Source: Cyclobacterium roseum (lineage in GTDB: Bacteria > Bacteroidota > Bacteroidia > Cytophagales > Cyclobacteriaceae). From it: a DNA stretch of 64,000 bases. Both the position numbers and the translations under genes were made by a program. Location: the NCBI RefSeq assembly GCF_010119225.1, contig NZ_WNKF01000023.1:1-64000 (forward strand), read 5' to 3'. The notes under the pieces are model-generated. The model was given only the letters and a program-made list of their open reading frames with translations. It did no database searches and had not been told where the DNA came from. Positions 42,030 through 51,147 of the stretch are shown piece after piece (positions within the stretch are counted from its first letter, which is position 1; every line of letters begins with the position of its first letter).

Positions 42030-43505
42030 ATGGCGGATAAGGAAGGATTCTTAAAATATAAAAGAGAGCTGGAGCGCTCACGGTCGCCTGAAGATAGGAA
42101 AAACGATTACAAGGAAATATACAAGCCGTTAGATCCCAAAGTGCTAAACCAGCAGGCGGCCCGTTGTATGGACTGTGGGATACCCTTTTGTCACAACGGC
42201 TGCCCCCTGGGAAATGTCATTCCCGACTTCAACGAAGCCGTTTACCGAAAAGAATGGGAATTGGCTTACAAGATATTGCGGGGCACCAATAATTTCCCCG
42301 AGTTCACCGGAAGGATTTGCCCGGCTCCCTGCGAAGCAAGCTGTGTCTTAGGCATCAACAAAGACCCGGTAGCGATTGAATTGATCGAAAAGAGTATTGC
42401 CGAAAAAGCCTTTGAACTTGATTTGGTCAAGCCAAAGATTCCGACTCACCGAACAGGTAAAAAAGTAGCTGTTATTGGTTCCGGTCCGGCAGGCCTTGCA
42501 GCGGCTGACCAGTTGAACCAGGCAGGGCACGAGGTGACCCTTTTTGAAAAAGACAAGGAAGTAGGGGGCTTGCTGCGGTACGGCATTCCCGATTTTAAGC
42601 TAGAGAAATGGGTGATTGACCGAAGGGTAAATGTGATGAACGAAGAGGGAGTCATATTTAGTAAGGATACGGAGGTAGGCTTTAACATCAAAGCGGACAA
42701 TATTCTGCAAAATTACGATGCGGTGGTTTTGTCCACAGGTGCCCAACACCCCAGGGATCTGAAAATTAATAACAGGGATGCCAAAGGGGTTCACTTTGCC
42801 ATGGAATTCCTGGGAAGACAAAATCAGGTAATTGCAGGGGAATTAGATGAAAATCCGATCAGTGCGAAGGATAAGCATGTCATCGTGATCGGTGGAGGGG
42901 ATACCGGAAGCGATTGTATCGGTACCTCTAACCGGCATGGCGCAGCTTCTGTCACCCAGTTGGAATTACTTCCCAAACCGCCTCAGGCGAGGACTACGCT
43001 CAATCCCTGGCCGGAATGGCCCATGACGATGAGGACATCTAGCTCCCACGAAGAGGGTGCAGAGCGGGTTTGGTCGGTGCTTACCAAAGAATTTACCAAG
43101 GATTCTGAAGGCAATGTCACCGGGCTGTCGATTGTAGAAATAGAGTGGAAGGAGGAAAACGGGAGGATGCAGTTTTTTGAGATTGAGGGCACCGAAAAAA
43201 CCTTGCCATGTGATTTGGCTTTGTTGGCGATTGGATACCTTGGTCCCAAATCTGGTCTTTTGGAGGCTTTTGATGTGGAGCTATTGGAAAACGGGCTCCC
43301 CAAATCCAAAAATTACCAAAGCTCTGTTCCCAAGGTGTTTCTCGCGGGAGACATGCGGCGGGGACAATCCCTGGTCGTATGGGCCATCGCAGAAGGAAGA
43401 GAGTGTGCTGTAGAAGTAGACAAATTCCTTAGTGGAGGTAAATCTTCGCTGGCCAGAAGGGATCAGTCCTTCTATTCCTATGAGCAAAGTGAGGCGGAAG
43501 CCTGA
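42030..43505 (+). CDS. gltD: Glutamate synthase small subunit (NADPH)
   Basis: A 491-residue GltD. The N-terminal adrenodoxin-like domain has the cysteine set for two 4Fe-4S clusters (ARCMDCGIPFCHNGCPLGN, then CPAPCEASCVLG). The FAD site is VAVIGSGPAGLAAADQL near residue 148 and the NADPH site is VIVIGGGDTGSDC near 290. VFLAGDMRRGQSLVVWAI is the final FAD-contact region. It feeds electrons from NADPH to GltB. The spacing of one base to gltB and the strong terminator after it mark the end of the operon. Confidence 0.97.
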   Translation: MADKEGFLKYKRELERSRSPEDRKNDYKEIYKPLDPKVLNQQAARCMDCGIPFCHNGCPLGNVIPDFNEAVYRKEWELAYKILRGTNNFPEFTGRICPAPCEASCVLGINKDPVAIELIEKSIAEKAFELDLVKPKIPTHRTGKKVAVIGSGPAGLAAADQLNQAGHEVTLFEKDKEVGGLLRYGIPDFKLEKWVIDRRVNVMNEEGVIFSKDTEVGFNIKADNILQNYDAVVLSTGAQHPRDLKINNRDAKGVHFAMEFLGRQNQVIAGELDENPISAKDKHVIVIGGGDTGSDCIGTSNRHGAASVTQLELLPKPPQARTTLNPWPEWPMTMRTSSSHEEGAERVWSVLTKEFTKDSEGNVTGLSIVEIEWKEENGRMQFFEIEGTEKTLPCDLALLAIGYLGPKSGLLEAFDVELLENGLPKSKNYQSSVPKVFLAGDMRRGQSLVVWAIAEGRECAVEVDKFLSGGKSSLARRDQSFYSYEQSEAEA

Positions 43506-43538
43506 AATTGATTAGTTGATTTTATGAAGGAGTACATA

Positions 43539-43566
43539 AGGCAGTTTGAAAAAGCTGCCTTTTTTT
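43539..43566 (+). terminator. Intrinsic terminator of gltBD
   Basis: AGGCAG-TTTGAAAAAG-CTGCCT stem followed by seven T residues, 34 bp after the gltD stop. Confidence 0.85.
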
Positions 43567-43630
43567 AGGTTAACCCAAAAATGAAAAAATCGATCGTATG
43601 ACCCAATCTCCAGAAGTTTTATTCTTGCGT

Positions 43631-43745
43631 GGCATGCCATTCAGGTTCAACCCCACCTGGGGTTGGAAGTACTTGGTGGTCAGCAAGCCGTGGGCTGCAC
43701 CCACGGTTATTATTGTTCAGGCCCTTCAGGCCTGCCTTTACTGAG
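43631..43745. repeat. REP-like triple-hairpin intergenic repeat
   Basis: Three short palindromes in a row: AACCCCACCTGGGGTT (43649-43664), CCGTGGG-CTGCA-CCCACGG (43688-43706) and AGGCC-CTTCA-GGCCT (43719-43733). This cluster resembles dispersed Bacteroidota intergenic elements that carry GTGGGCTGCACCCAC-type cores. Only one copy is in the window. It is unrelated to the CAGCGG and CTCCTG repeats further left. Confidence 0.55.
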
Positions 43746-43892
43746 AGAATCATCAACCGTCTAAATTGACATCTTTAGAAATTTTTTCCCTTTAGTCCAA
43801 TCACATTATAATCAGGTTCCAATATCTCTTCCCTAGAAACCAGCTCTTATTCGCATCCGAAGCCTAAAGGCCTTCAACAATTTGTAATCAAA

Positions 43893-44150
43893 TTGAAAGG
43901 GAAACGTTATGCTGATAAAGGGTATATATCCAAGGGGTTGGCGGAATAATTGTTCATGGACGGCCTTCATCTGATTACCAATATCAGAAACAATATGAAG
44001 AATAGATTGATGCAATGAATAGATAAGATCTTGCTAAGGAAAAGGAAGGTCATCGAGACGGAGAACGGGGAGTTGAAAACAACTTGCATGACGGCAGCCA
44101 GGTGTGCCAGGTAGCGTATTCCAGACACTTTTATTCCACAAGGTAACAAC
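43893..44150 (+). pseudogene. Decayed IS982-family transposase, C-terminal part
   Basis: One forward frame reads GKRYADKGYISKGLAE, stop, LFMDGLHLITNIRNNMKNRL, stop, IDKILLRKRKVIETENGELK and a further stop. This is the end of an IS982-type DDE transposase: DKGY holds the conserved Asp and VIETENGELK the Glu. At least three in-frame stops (43941-43952 region, about 44020 and about 44115) and loss of the N-terminal half make it inactive. No terminal inverted repeats were found. Confidence 0.75.
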
Positions 44151-44186
44151 ACAAGCACCCTGTGGAAATTTATCAAACATCAAGAT

Positions 44187-45752
44187 TTATTCGCTACAGT
44201 TCTCACCATTAAAATCATTTATTCCCGGATTATACGCATTTCCTGAAATACCTGGCTGGTAGGAAGGGTTCGAAGAAAAAAGATCGTTTAAGGCACAAAA
44301 ATCCGCTAATTTCTCATTGTTTTGAACGGTGAAGGTGCCTCCCACGGCGGATAAATTTTCTAATCCGCTTAAGGTTTGAAGGTTGGGGTTTAAGGTTATA
44401 GATACCATACCACCCACTGACTCCAGGTTTTCTAACCCTTCCAGGCTCAGAATATCGGGACTTCTTCTAATAATTAAGCCTCCTGAAATTATTTTTTCTA
44501 TGGGTAAACCGGTCATATTTTTAAGGCCACTGATGTTGTCCAGGGAAAGGCTCCCAGTAATTTTTAACCCTTCCGGTAGCACATTATCCCAACTGGTTAT
44601 CTCCAAATAAGAAAGGCTTAGGGACTCGATCTCATTTATGTGAGTAAAGACTTCTTTAAAGGAAGTTAACCTGGGGTTGCTGGAAATTCTGACAGTCCCA
44701 AGATTCGTCAGCTCGCTCAATTCGCTTACAGATTGCAAATTTTCATTGGACGTTATCTGGATAGATGGACAATGGCGGAGATTATTCAAGCCCTTCAGAT
44801 TGGTTAGGCCCGGATTTTTATGGATACGGAAGAATTTCTCGACGGTTTTTAGGTTTGCAAGACCATTAAGGTTAGTTAATTGTGGATTATTAGTAAGATA
44901 AAAAGTGGTTTTTATCTCCTGTAAGTTTCTCAACCCATCCAGAGAAGTCAAACTATTATTGCCATTGATACTTAGCCAACCCAACGAGGTAATATTCTCC
45001 AGACCATTTAGATTTTCCAAAAAAGGATTCATCCAAATGTCCAATTCATCAATTTCCTGAAGAGACTGAAGGGGAGTGAGGTCGAGCGGTGTACTACTGA
45101 ACATGATTCTTATTCGACCTTTAATTTTGGTGTAACAAAACGCTCCAAAATTGTCTATGTGTTCCTGATTTGAAAGGTCTATATCTCCCACAATTGTCCC
45201 CCCATCACAAGGAGGTTCCTCTCTAAACATAACTTCTTCTACCGCCAAGCCAAAATTTTCCGGACGATGGCCTCTGGTGGAAAGGGATGCTGCTTCAACC
45301 GTGGTAATGAAATGAGATGTTGCATCGAATGGCATAGGAAGGGGGTTTTCTACCGCTGTCGCCAAGGGAGATCCTTCCATGGGAATCGCATAAATCGCCT
45401 CCCCTTTGGCATCTTCAAGCCATAACCTGGTGAGCTGGTAGCGCCCTATCGGAAGGTTAAAAAGTTCGAATCGTATCGTATTTCCATCAAGAATGAAATC
45501 GTCAAATTTTTTTGGGAAACCTTCAAGCATGCCCTTTTCATCTTCAATGGCCACCCAAACCGACACCACCTCCTGAAGTCGTTCAGAAGAAATTCGGCCA
45601 TTAGCCGAAGATGGAATGGGTTCGTTTAGCTCAATGGAAAATGAAACTTCTGCGGAGGGCTTACTTTCTGGCGTAGGATCAGACGTACACGAAGCTCCAA
45701 AAACAACAATCACTACCCCAGCCAGAAAGGAGGAAAAAGGGAAATTTTTCAT
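44187..45752 (-). CDS. Lipoprotein with receptor-L-domain/LRR-like repeats
   Basis: A 521-residue exported lipoprotein (signal ending FGASC). Residues of about 30-160 form a beta domain (DUF-like, with GRYQLTRLWLEDAKGEAIYA). From about residue 190 there are repeated units of roughly 22-25 residues of the kind L-x-G-L-x-N-L-x-x-V-x-x-x-L-x-I-x-x-N-P-x-L (for example LEGLENLESVGGMVSITLNP, LSGLENLSAVGGTFTVQNNE), as in receptor L-domain and leucine-rich proteins. It ends in a Cys-containing tail (FNGENCSE). It is probably surface or periplasmic and binds a protein or glycan. It is convergent with the dead transposase and has no obvious operon partner. Confidence 0.75.
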   Translation of the reverse strand: MKNFPFSSFLAGVVIVVFGASCTSDPTPESKPSAEVSFSIELNEPIPSSANGRISSERLQEVVSVWVAIEDEKGMLEGFPKKFDDFILDGNTIRFELFNLPIGRYQLTRLWLEDAKGEAIYAIPMEGSPLATAVENPLPMPFDATSHFITTVEAASLSTRGHRPENFGLAVEEVMFREEPPCDGGTIVGDIDLSNQEHIDNFGAFCYTKIKGRIRIMFSSTPLDLTPLQSLQEIDELDIWMNPFLENLNGLENITSLGWLSINGNNSLTSLDGLRNLQEIKTTFYLTNNPQLTNLNGLANLKTVEKFFRIHKNPGLTNLKGLNNLRHCPSIQITSNENLQSVSELSELTNLGTVRISSNPRLTSFKEVFTHINEIESLSLSYLEITSWDNVLPEGLKITGSLSLDNISGLKNMTGLPIEKIISGGLIIRRSPDILSLEGLENLESVGGMVSITLNPNLQTLSGLENLSAVGGTFTVQNNEKLADFCALNDLFSSNPSYQPGISGNAYNPGINDFNGENCSE

Positions 45753-45947
45753 GGTAAAAAAAAGAAAGCGTAAAAAACGATTATTATAAGTTGATAAAAA
45801 CAGCCTAAAGAAGTATTGTCTCGAAATATACGATCAATCGATTTATTTTTCCAAAACAATTAAAAAATTCTTTTCAAATCCATCGGATGCAAACCGCTAG
45901 TAAAAGCCGATTTTAGGGTATTGAATAAGGGTTGCCAACCCAATTAA

Positions 45948-47090
45948 TTATTCCGGAAACAAACTGGCATCCATATTGGGAATGATGCGCAGGGCATTTT
46001 TGTAATACACTTTTTTCAGCACCTCGTCCGGAAGGTCCAGCCCGTACATGCGCCAGAAGGCGTGGTATTTCTTGTAATAGGGGAAGTATTCATCTGCGGT
46101 CTCCAAAACCCGGAAATAGGTGTAAAATTCTTCCTTGTTGTAGGCATCTTTTCCAAACAGAATCCGGTCCTGATAGCGGATAAAAAATTCACGGGCCATT
46201 CTGGGCTGCCGTCCAAATTCGGCAATGACTGCCCCAATACCAAAATTTACATTGGGATATTCCTCCAGGTGCTTTCCCGCTTTGGCCAGGTCATTGGCCA
46301 TCCAGCCCATGTGGGCATTGATAAAGGTGGTTTCGGGATGCTTGCGGAAAATGTGATGTTGCTCGGCGATGATTTGTTCGAAAGGAGCCGGATTATCCGC
46401 TCCCCTTTTCCGGTTGGGATTGATTTTCAGCTCCAGCCAGCGCTCATTATTGGCATCCATCGGCTCCCAAAAGGGCGCAGGGTCCGCCGCATGGATCAGA
46501 ACAGGAATTCCCAATTCCCCACATTTGGCCCAAATCGGGTCCAGGTCGGGATGATCGATTGGTACCCGATTGCCGTTTATGTCGTTCACTGAAAGCCCCA
46601 GGCTTTTGTAAATTTTCAATCCATTGGCACCATTTTTCACATCCGTTTCAAGCTCTGCCACGGCATTTTTTACCCAATTTTCCCCGCCAAACCCATCAAA
46701 GCCTAAATTGGTAAATACGATAAAACGACCAGGTGCTACCCCATTAAAGCGGCGAATCATGGAATTCAGGTAGGCCTGCGCATCGATATCATTCCTGCTT
46801 CGAGCAAAGCCCTTCCCACTAAGGTTGACCATGGTGGCCATATTCAGTTCATCCATTTCCCTTACCAGGCGGTGGATCAATTCCTGAGTTACATTCCATT
46901 GGTGGCTATGGATATCCACAAAGGGAAATTTGGCCCGCATCACCGGGTTTTCAGGTACGACCAGGGTAGAGGTAGGATTGTATTCTTCAAAACCCATTTC
47001 CTGAGGTGTTGCCGGGTGAAAATAGAAACAAAAGGCAAGCAATAATCCCGGGAATAATTGTTTGAAGGAGTAAAAAGCGTTTGCAGGCAT
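45948..47090 (-). CDS. Exported amidohydrolase-family protein (Amidohydro_2)
   Basis: About 380 residues from ATG 47090 (MPANAFYSFKQLF), chosen because a signal-like hydrophobic stretch follows at once. A TIM-barrel metal hydrolase of the PF04909 type: H-x-H in VDIHSHQWN, H in VLIHAADPAPF, H in TFINAHMGW and D in ILFGKDAYNK are the expected metal and catalytic positions. The family covers decarboxylases and lactonases; the substrate here is unknown. Export is unusual enough to suggest action on an environmental aromatic or sugar-derived compound. It is a single gene, divergent from rnhA. Confidence 0.8.
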   Translation of the reverse strand: MPANAFYSFKQLFPGLLLAFCFYFHPATPQEMGFEEYNPTSTLVVPENPVMRAKFPFVDIHSHQWNVTQELIHRLVREMDELNMATMVNLSGKGFARSRNDIDAQAYLNSMIRRFNGVAPGRFIVFTNLGFDGFGGENWVKNAVAELETDVKNGANGLKIYKSLGLSVNDINGNRVPIDHPDLDPIWAKCGELGIPVLIHAADPAPFWEPMDANNERWLELKINPNRKRGADNPAPFEQIIAEQHHIFRKHPETTFINAHMGWMANDLAKAGKHLEEYPNVNFGIGAVIAEFGRQPRMAREFFIRYQDRILFGKDAYNKEEFYTYFRVLETADEYFPYYKKYHAFWRMYGLDLPDEVLKKVYYKNALRIIPNMDASLFPE

Positions 47091-47231
47091 AGGTGGTCGT
47101 TTTGTATCAGCTTTGAATTTACTACAGAAAACCCAATCTTCCCGCATCTGAATACCTGCTTTTTAGAAAATTCCTGCTTTTGCCATCTGCTGAGGGGAGG
47201 AAGGAGCTGTTTTGCCTCAAACCGTGGAAAA

Positions 47232-47263
47232 TTTCAGCCCTATTGATATTTAATGTATTTTTG
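47232..47263 (+). promoter_or_regulatory. Promoter of rnhA-trmN6
   Basis: TATTTTTG at 47256-47263 matches TAnnTTTG exactly. A weak -33-like TTTC lies 20 bp upstream. Start of transcription is expected about 17 bases before the rnhA ATG. Confidence 0.4.
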
Positions 47264-47285
47264 TTTTTTGACTTGAAGACCAGCT

Positions 47286-47753
47286 ATGATTAAAATTTAT
47301 ACCGACGGCTCCTCCAGGGGCAACCCGGGTCCCGGGGGATATGGAGTGGTACTCCTTTACAAAGACCTGCGGAAAGAGCTTTCAGAGGGTTTTCGCCGGA
47401 CTACCAATAACCGCATGGAACTGATGGCGGTCATCAAAGGGTTGGAGGCGCTGAAGGTAGCGGGGATGCCCGTCACGATCTATTCCGACAGCAAATATGT
47501 GGTGGATGCAGTCCAAAAGGGCTGGATATGGGGTTGGCAAAAAAAGGGATTTAAAGACAAGAAAAATCCGGATCTTTGGAAAAAATACATCCCCCTCCAT
47601 ACCCGGTTCAAACCTCGCTTCCAATGGGTAAAGGGCCATGATGGCAATTTGGAAAACGAGCGGTGTGACCAATTGGCCGTGGAAGCAGCTTCCGGTGCTG
47701 CCCTGAAAACCGATGAGGGATACGAAGCCGACGGAAAGCAGGGCCTATTTTAA
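47286..47753 (+). CDS. rnhA: Ribonuclease HI
   Basis: A 155-residue RNase HI with all four metal-binding acids: D in IYTDGSSRGNPGPGGYG, E in NNRMELMAV, D in IYSDSKYVVD and D in ENERCDQLAVEA. The basic handle region (KGWIWGWQKKGFKDKKNPDLW) and VKGHDGN are also present. It cuts the RNA strand of RNA-DNA hybrids. Its stop is 2 bp before the trmN6 start, so the two form an operon. Confidence 0.96.
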   Translation: MIKIYTDGSSRGNPGPGGYGVVLLYKDLRKELSEGFRRTTNNRMELMAVIKGLEALKVAGMPVTIYSDSKYVVDAVQKGWIWGWQKKGFKDKKNPDLWKKYIPLHTRFKPRFQWVKGHDGNLENERCDQLAVEAASGAALKTDEGYEADGKQGLF

Positions 47754-47755
47754 AG

Positions 47756-48472
47756 ATGGGGAATCATTATTTCAAATTTAAACAATTTATGATCCGGCAG
47801 GACCGCTGTGCCATGAAGCTGAGTACCGATGCGGTTCTGCTAGGTGCCCTGTCCCGTCAAAGCCATCCAGAAATGATTCTGGATATCGGGATGGGTACCG
47901 GGGTTATCGGATTGATGCTGGCACAGCGGTATCCTATTGCCCGGGTACATGGGGTAGAATTAGAGCCAGAGGCTTTTTCCCAGGCCTCAGAAAACATCCA
48001 GGAAAGCCCCTGGAAGCATAGGGTGGCAATCTTTAACGATTCTTTTCAGCATTTTTCTCAAAATACCGACCAAAAATACGACTTGATCGTAAGTAATCCC
48101 CCCTATTTTTCGAATCACCTCAAGTCGGTAGACCCAGGTAGAAATGTCGCTTTGCACAATGAACAACTTTCGCAAAAAGACCTGTTGAAGGGGGTGGAGC
48201 AGTTATTGCGAAAGAATGGGCTATTTTGGCTGATTCTGCCGCCTAGAGAAATGGGTCTGTTTAAGGAAAATGCGCAACACTCGAGGTTATACCTTCAGCA
48301 CCGCTATCTGATTCGGGATCAACCACACCATAATCCCCACCGGGAAATTTGTTCGTACGGAATGGACCCAAAAACCGCTGAATTGGATGCTGAAATCACC
48401 CTAAAAGAAAATCCAGATCGGTATAGCCAGGCCTACCATGAATTGGTAACAGATTTTTTGCTCCATCACTAA
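47756..48472 (+). CDS. trmN6: tRNA1(Val) A37 N6-methyltransferase
   Basis: A 238-residue SAM-dependent methyltransferase of the YfiC/TrmN6 type. SAM motif I is ILDIGMGTGVIGLMLA near residue 42 and the adenine N6 motif NPPY occurs in LIVSNPPYFSNHL. The N-terminal FKFKQFMIRQDRCAMKLSTD is diagnostic of the group. It methylates A37 of the tRNA1(Val) anticodon loop. It follows rnhA after 2 bp. Confidence 0.88.
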   Translation: MGNHYFKFKQFMIRQDRCAMKLSTDAVLLGALSRQSHPEMILDIGMGTGVIGLMLAQRYPIARVHGVELEPEAFSQASENIQESPWKHRVAIFNDSFQHFSQNTDQKYDLIVSNPPYFSNHLKSVDPGRNVALHNEQLSQKDLLKGVEQLLRKNGLFWLILPPREMGLFKENAQHSRLYLQHRYLIRDQPHHNPHREICSYGMDPKTAELDAEITLKENPDRYSQAYHELVTDFLLHH

Positions 48473-48531
48473 AAGGTGTTTGGTATTTCCTTCATCGGCA
48501 AGGGGGCCTAATATTTGCAGTGTCTAAAGCT

Positions 48532-50814
48532 ATGAAAATTGTATATATCGGCACCTATCCCCCCCGCGAGTGCGGCATTGGTATTTTTACTCAGAATCTT
48601 TACCAATCGATGGTAAGCAAACCTGGTTATTCGGAAGAAAGTAGGGAGCACCAATCGGTTGAAGGATTTGTGGTAGCTATGAGCGACCACGATCTTGATT
48701 ACAACTATCCGGAGGAAGTAAAAGCAATTATCCGGCAGGAACACCAACGCGACTATCTGAAAGCAGTCAAGTTCATCAATCTTAGCGGCGCAGATGTTTG
48801 TATATTGGAACATGAATTCGGGATTTTTGGTGGGCAAAATGGGATGTACATCCTTCCCATGCTGCACCGTCTTGAGATACCCCTTATCGTTACCCTCCAC
48901 ACCATTCTGGAGAAACCCTCGTATAATGAAAAGGCCGTATTAGAACAAATTTGCAAAATGGCTTATAAAGTGGTGGTGATGAGTCATAAGGCCGTCGAAT
49001 TCCTTACCACCATTTATGAAGTAGACAAGGATAAAATAGCACTTATTGAACACGGAGTGCCGGAAATTCAATTTGATCAAAAACGATCTAAAAAGGAATT
49101 AAAGCTCGAAAAAAAGAAGTTTTTACTCACTTTTGGGATCATCAGTCGGAATAAGGGGATTGAAACCGTCATAAAAGCACTGCCTAAAGTCATCGAGAAG
49201 CATCCCGAAGTGGTCTACATGGTACTTGGAAAGACCCATCCAAATGTGCTCCATCACTCAGGCGAAGAATACCGTAACTACCTTCATTTATTAGTTAAAA
49301 ACCTGAATCTGAGAGACCATGTGATTTTTCTGAATGAGTTCATTGCTCAAAATGAGTTATTCAAATACCTGTCAGCCTCAGATTTATACATTACTCCATA
49401 CTTAAATGAGGCCCAGATTACGAGCGGCACCCTTTCCTATGCCGTAGGGGTAGGTTCGGCCGTTATTTCTACGCCCTATTGGCATGCCACTGAGCTATTG
49501 GACGAAGGAAGGGGCCGGTTGTTTAACTTTAATGATTCGGAGCAACTTTCTGGCATTCTGATGGAACTGCTGGATGATCCCAAAGCACTGAAAGAGATTC
49601 GGAAAAAGGCGCGGGATTATGGAAAAACCATCACCTGGTCAAAATCCGGAGATAAATACGTCGCGCTTGCCAAAGAAGTATCCGCTGCAAGTCCGCACGT
49701 TTTATCCCCCGAGGATACCTTAATAGACCCCCTTTTGCTGCCTCCCTTTTCCCTGGATCATATCAAGAGGCTTACGGATGATACGGGAATTATCCAGCAC
49801 GCCAAGTTTGGCATCCCGAATCTGAAAGAAGGGTATTGCCTGGATGATAATGCCAGGGCCTTGCTGATGGTACTAATGGACTATAAACAGACAAAGGATA
49901 AACAAGCGTTAGCCTTGGCACCTATTTACCTGAGTTACATTCATTACATGCAAAATGAAGACGGCACTTTCCGTAATTTCCTCAGTTTCAGCCGGCAATT
50001 CCTGGATGAAGTAGGTTCGGAAGATTCCTTTGGAAGGACCATCTGGGCACTGGGGTACCTTTTAGGCAATGCGCCCAATGATGCTTACTACCAAACCGGA
50101 AAGCTTGTTTTCTTTGATGCGGCCCCTAATTTCGAAAAACTTCAATCTATTAGAGCCATCGCCAACACCATGTTGGGAATAAGTTACTACCTAAAAGCCA
50201 ATCCTGGCGATGATTCCATGTCTGAGCGTTTAAGAAACCTTGCCTGGAAGCTGGTCAGGCATTATGAGGCCAACAGCTCTGAGGATTGGAAGTGGTTTGA
50301 GGCCTTGCTGGCCTATGACAATGGCATGTTGCCGCTCGCCCTTTTGCATGCAGCAGAAATACTTAATGAAGATCGAATTACCGAAGTAGCGTTGGAAAGC
50401 ATGAACTTTCTTACGGATGTCACGCTTAAGGATGGCTATTTATCAATCATTGGCAATGAAAATTGGTACGAAAAAGAAGGGGAACGTTCTCTATTTGCAC
50501 AGCAACCGATCGATGCACTTGCCATGATTTTAATGTACCAACAAGCGTTTCACCTTACCAAAGATAAAGAATACCTGACAAAGTTGTTTTCTTGTTTTAT
50601 GTGGTTTTTGGGTGAGAATGACCTGCGAATGAGTTTGTTCGATTTTGAGACGAAAGGCTGTTGCGATGGCTTTGAAAGCTATGGCGTTAATCGGAATCAG
50701 GGTGCAGAAAGCTCGCTAGCCTATTTAATTTCTTATTTGATTGTTTTGCAGGCCTTTGAGGAATTTGAAGAAAAGGATTTTGCACCGGAGTCCTTGCGGA
50801 AAGTAGTTAAATAA
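48532..50814 (+). CDS. GT4 glycosyltransferase fused to alpha/alpha-barrel domain
   Basis: About 760 residues from ATG 48532; a GTG four codons earlier is possible. Residues 1-395 are a GT-B fold GT4 transferase: MKIVYIGTYPPRECGIGIFT at the N-terminus, LTFGIISRNKGIETVIKALP at the start of the second Rossmann domain and the donor-site region with TSGTLSYAVGVGSAVISTPY. Residues from about 415 to the end are all-helical with repeated aromatic-rich hairpins (KEGYCLDDNARALLMVLMDY, FGRTIWALGYLLG, WFEALLAYDNGMLPLALLHA), as in six-hairpin glycosidase barrels. It therefore joins a probable transferase with a probable hydrolase or phosphorylase module. It precedes a second GT4 and a GH130-type gene. 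Confidence 0.8.
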   Translation: MKIVYIGTYPPRECGIGIFTQNLYQSMVSKPGYSEESREHQSVEGFVVAMSDHDLDYNYPEEVKAIIRQEHQRDYLKAVKFINLSGADVCILEHEFGIFGGQNGMYILPMLHRLEIPLIVTLHTILEKPSYNEKAVLEQICKMAYKVVVMSHKAVEFLTTIYEVDKDKIALIEHGVPEIQFDQKRSKKELKLEKKKFLLTFGIISRNKGIETVIKALPKVIEKHPEVVYMVLGKTHPNVLHHSGEEYRNYLHLLVKNLNLRDHVIFLNEFIAQNELFKYLSASDLYITPYLNEAQITSGTLSYAVGVGSAVISTPYWHATELLDEGRGRLFNFNDSEQLSGILMELLDDPKALKEIRKKARDYGKTITWSKSGDKYVALAKEVSAASPHVLSPEDTLIDPLLLPPFSLDHIKRLTDDTGIIQHAKFGIPNLKEGYCLDDNARALLMVLMDYKQTKDKQALALAPIYLSYIHYMQNEDGTFRNFLSFSRQFLDEVGSEDSFGRTIWALGYLLGNAPNDAYYQTGKLVFFDAAPNFEKLQSIRAIANTMLGISYYLKANPGDDSMSERLRNLAWKLVRHYEANSSEDWKWFEALLAYDNGMLPLALLHAAEILNEDRITEVALESMNFLTDVTLKDGYLSIIGNENWYEKEGERSLFAQQPIDALAMILMYQQAFHLTKDKEYLTKLFSCFMWFLGENDLRMSLFDFETKGCCDGFESYGVNRNQGAESSLAYLISYLIVLQAFEEFEEKDFAPESLRKVVK

Positions 50815-50871
50815 TAATCTCCGTTATTCTATCCTTTCTAAAAGTAAGGCGTACCTTGCCGGGGCTTTGCG

Positions 50872-50898
50872 AATGATAAAGGGATCGTATCATTTTTT
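50872..50898 (+). terminator. Intrinsic terminator after GT4-barrel gene
   Basis: AATGATA-AAGGGATCG-TATCATT, a perfect 7-bp stem followed by TTTT, 58 bp after the stop. Confidence 0.5.
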
Positions 50899-51147
50899 AT
50901 TGTTATCTAACTGGAAGAAAACGCAGGTAGGTTGGTGTTGAGAGAGAATTTTGTTTCAGATAGTTGTTGCCCGGGTATTTATGGGTTGCTTATCCTAATC
51001 CACAGGGTGTAGTATCAACTGCCAGTGGGATTTTGGAGAAACAAGTGCCCTGTTTACTTTTCTACGTTTTGAAGGTGCTGATGGCCTTCAACTGCTGGGA
51101 AACCCTTTAAAAAACCACTTTTTAAATAGTAGCTTTAATTCGAAAAT
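50899..51147. other. Intergenic region, no gene seen
   Basis: Between the first GT4 terminator and the second GT4 gene. GAAGGTGCTGATGGCCTTC (about 51069-51088) is a small hairpin, and TAGCTTTA at 51130-51137 is one mismatch from a -7 element, but it lies only 10 bp before the ATG. No repeat copy or reading frame of interest. Confidence 0.4.

Noticed and set aside
43833-44176. Two minus-strand frames of 60-69 residues
   Set aside because: They are antisense to the decayed IS982 transposase and match nothing.
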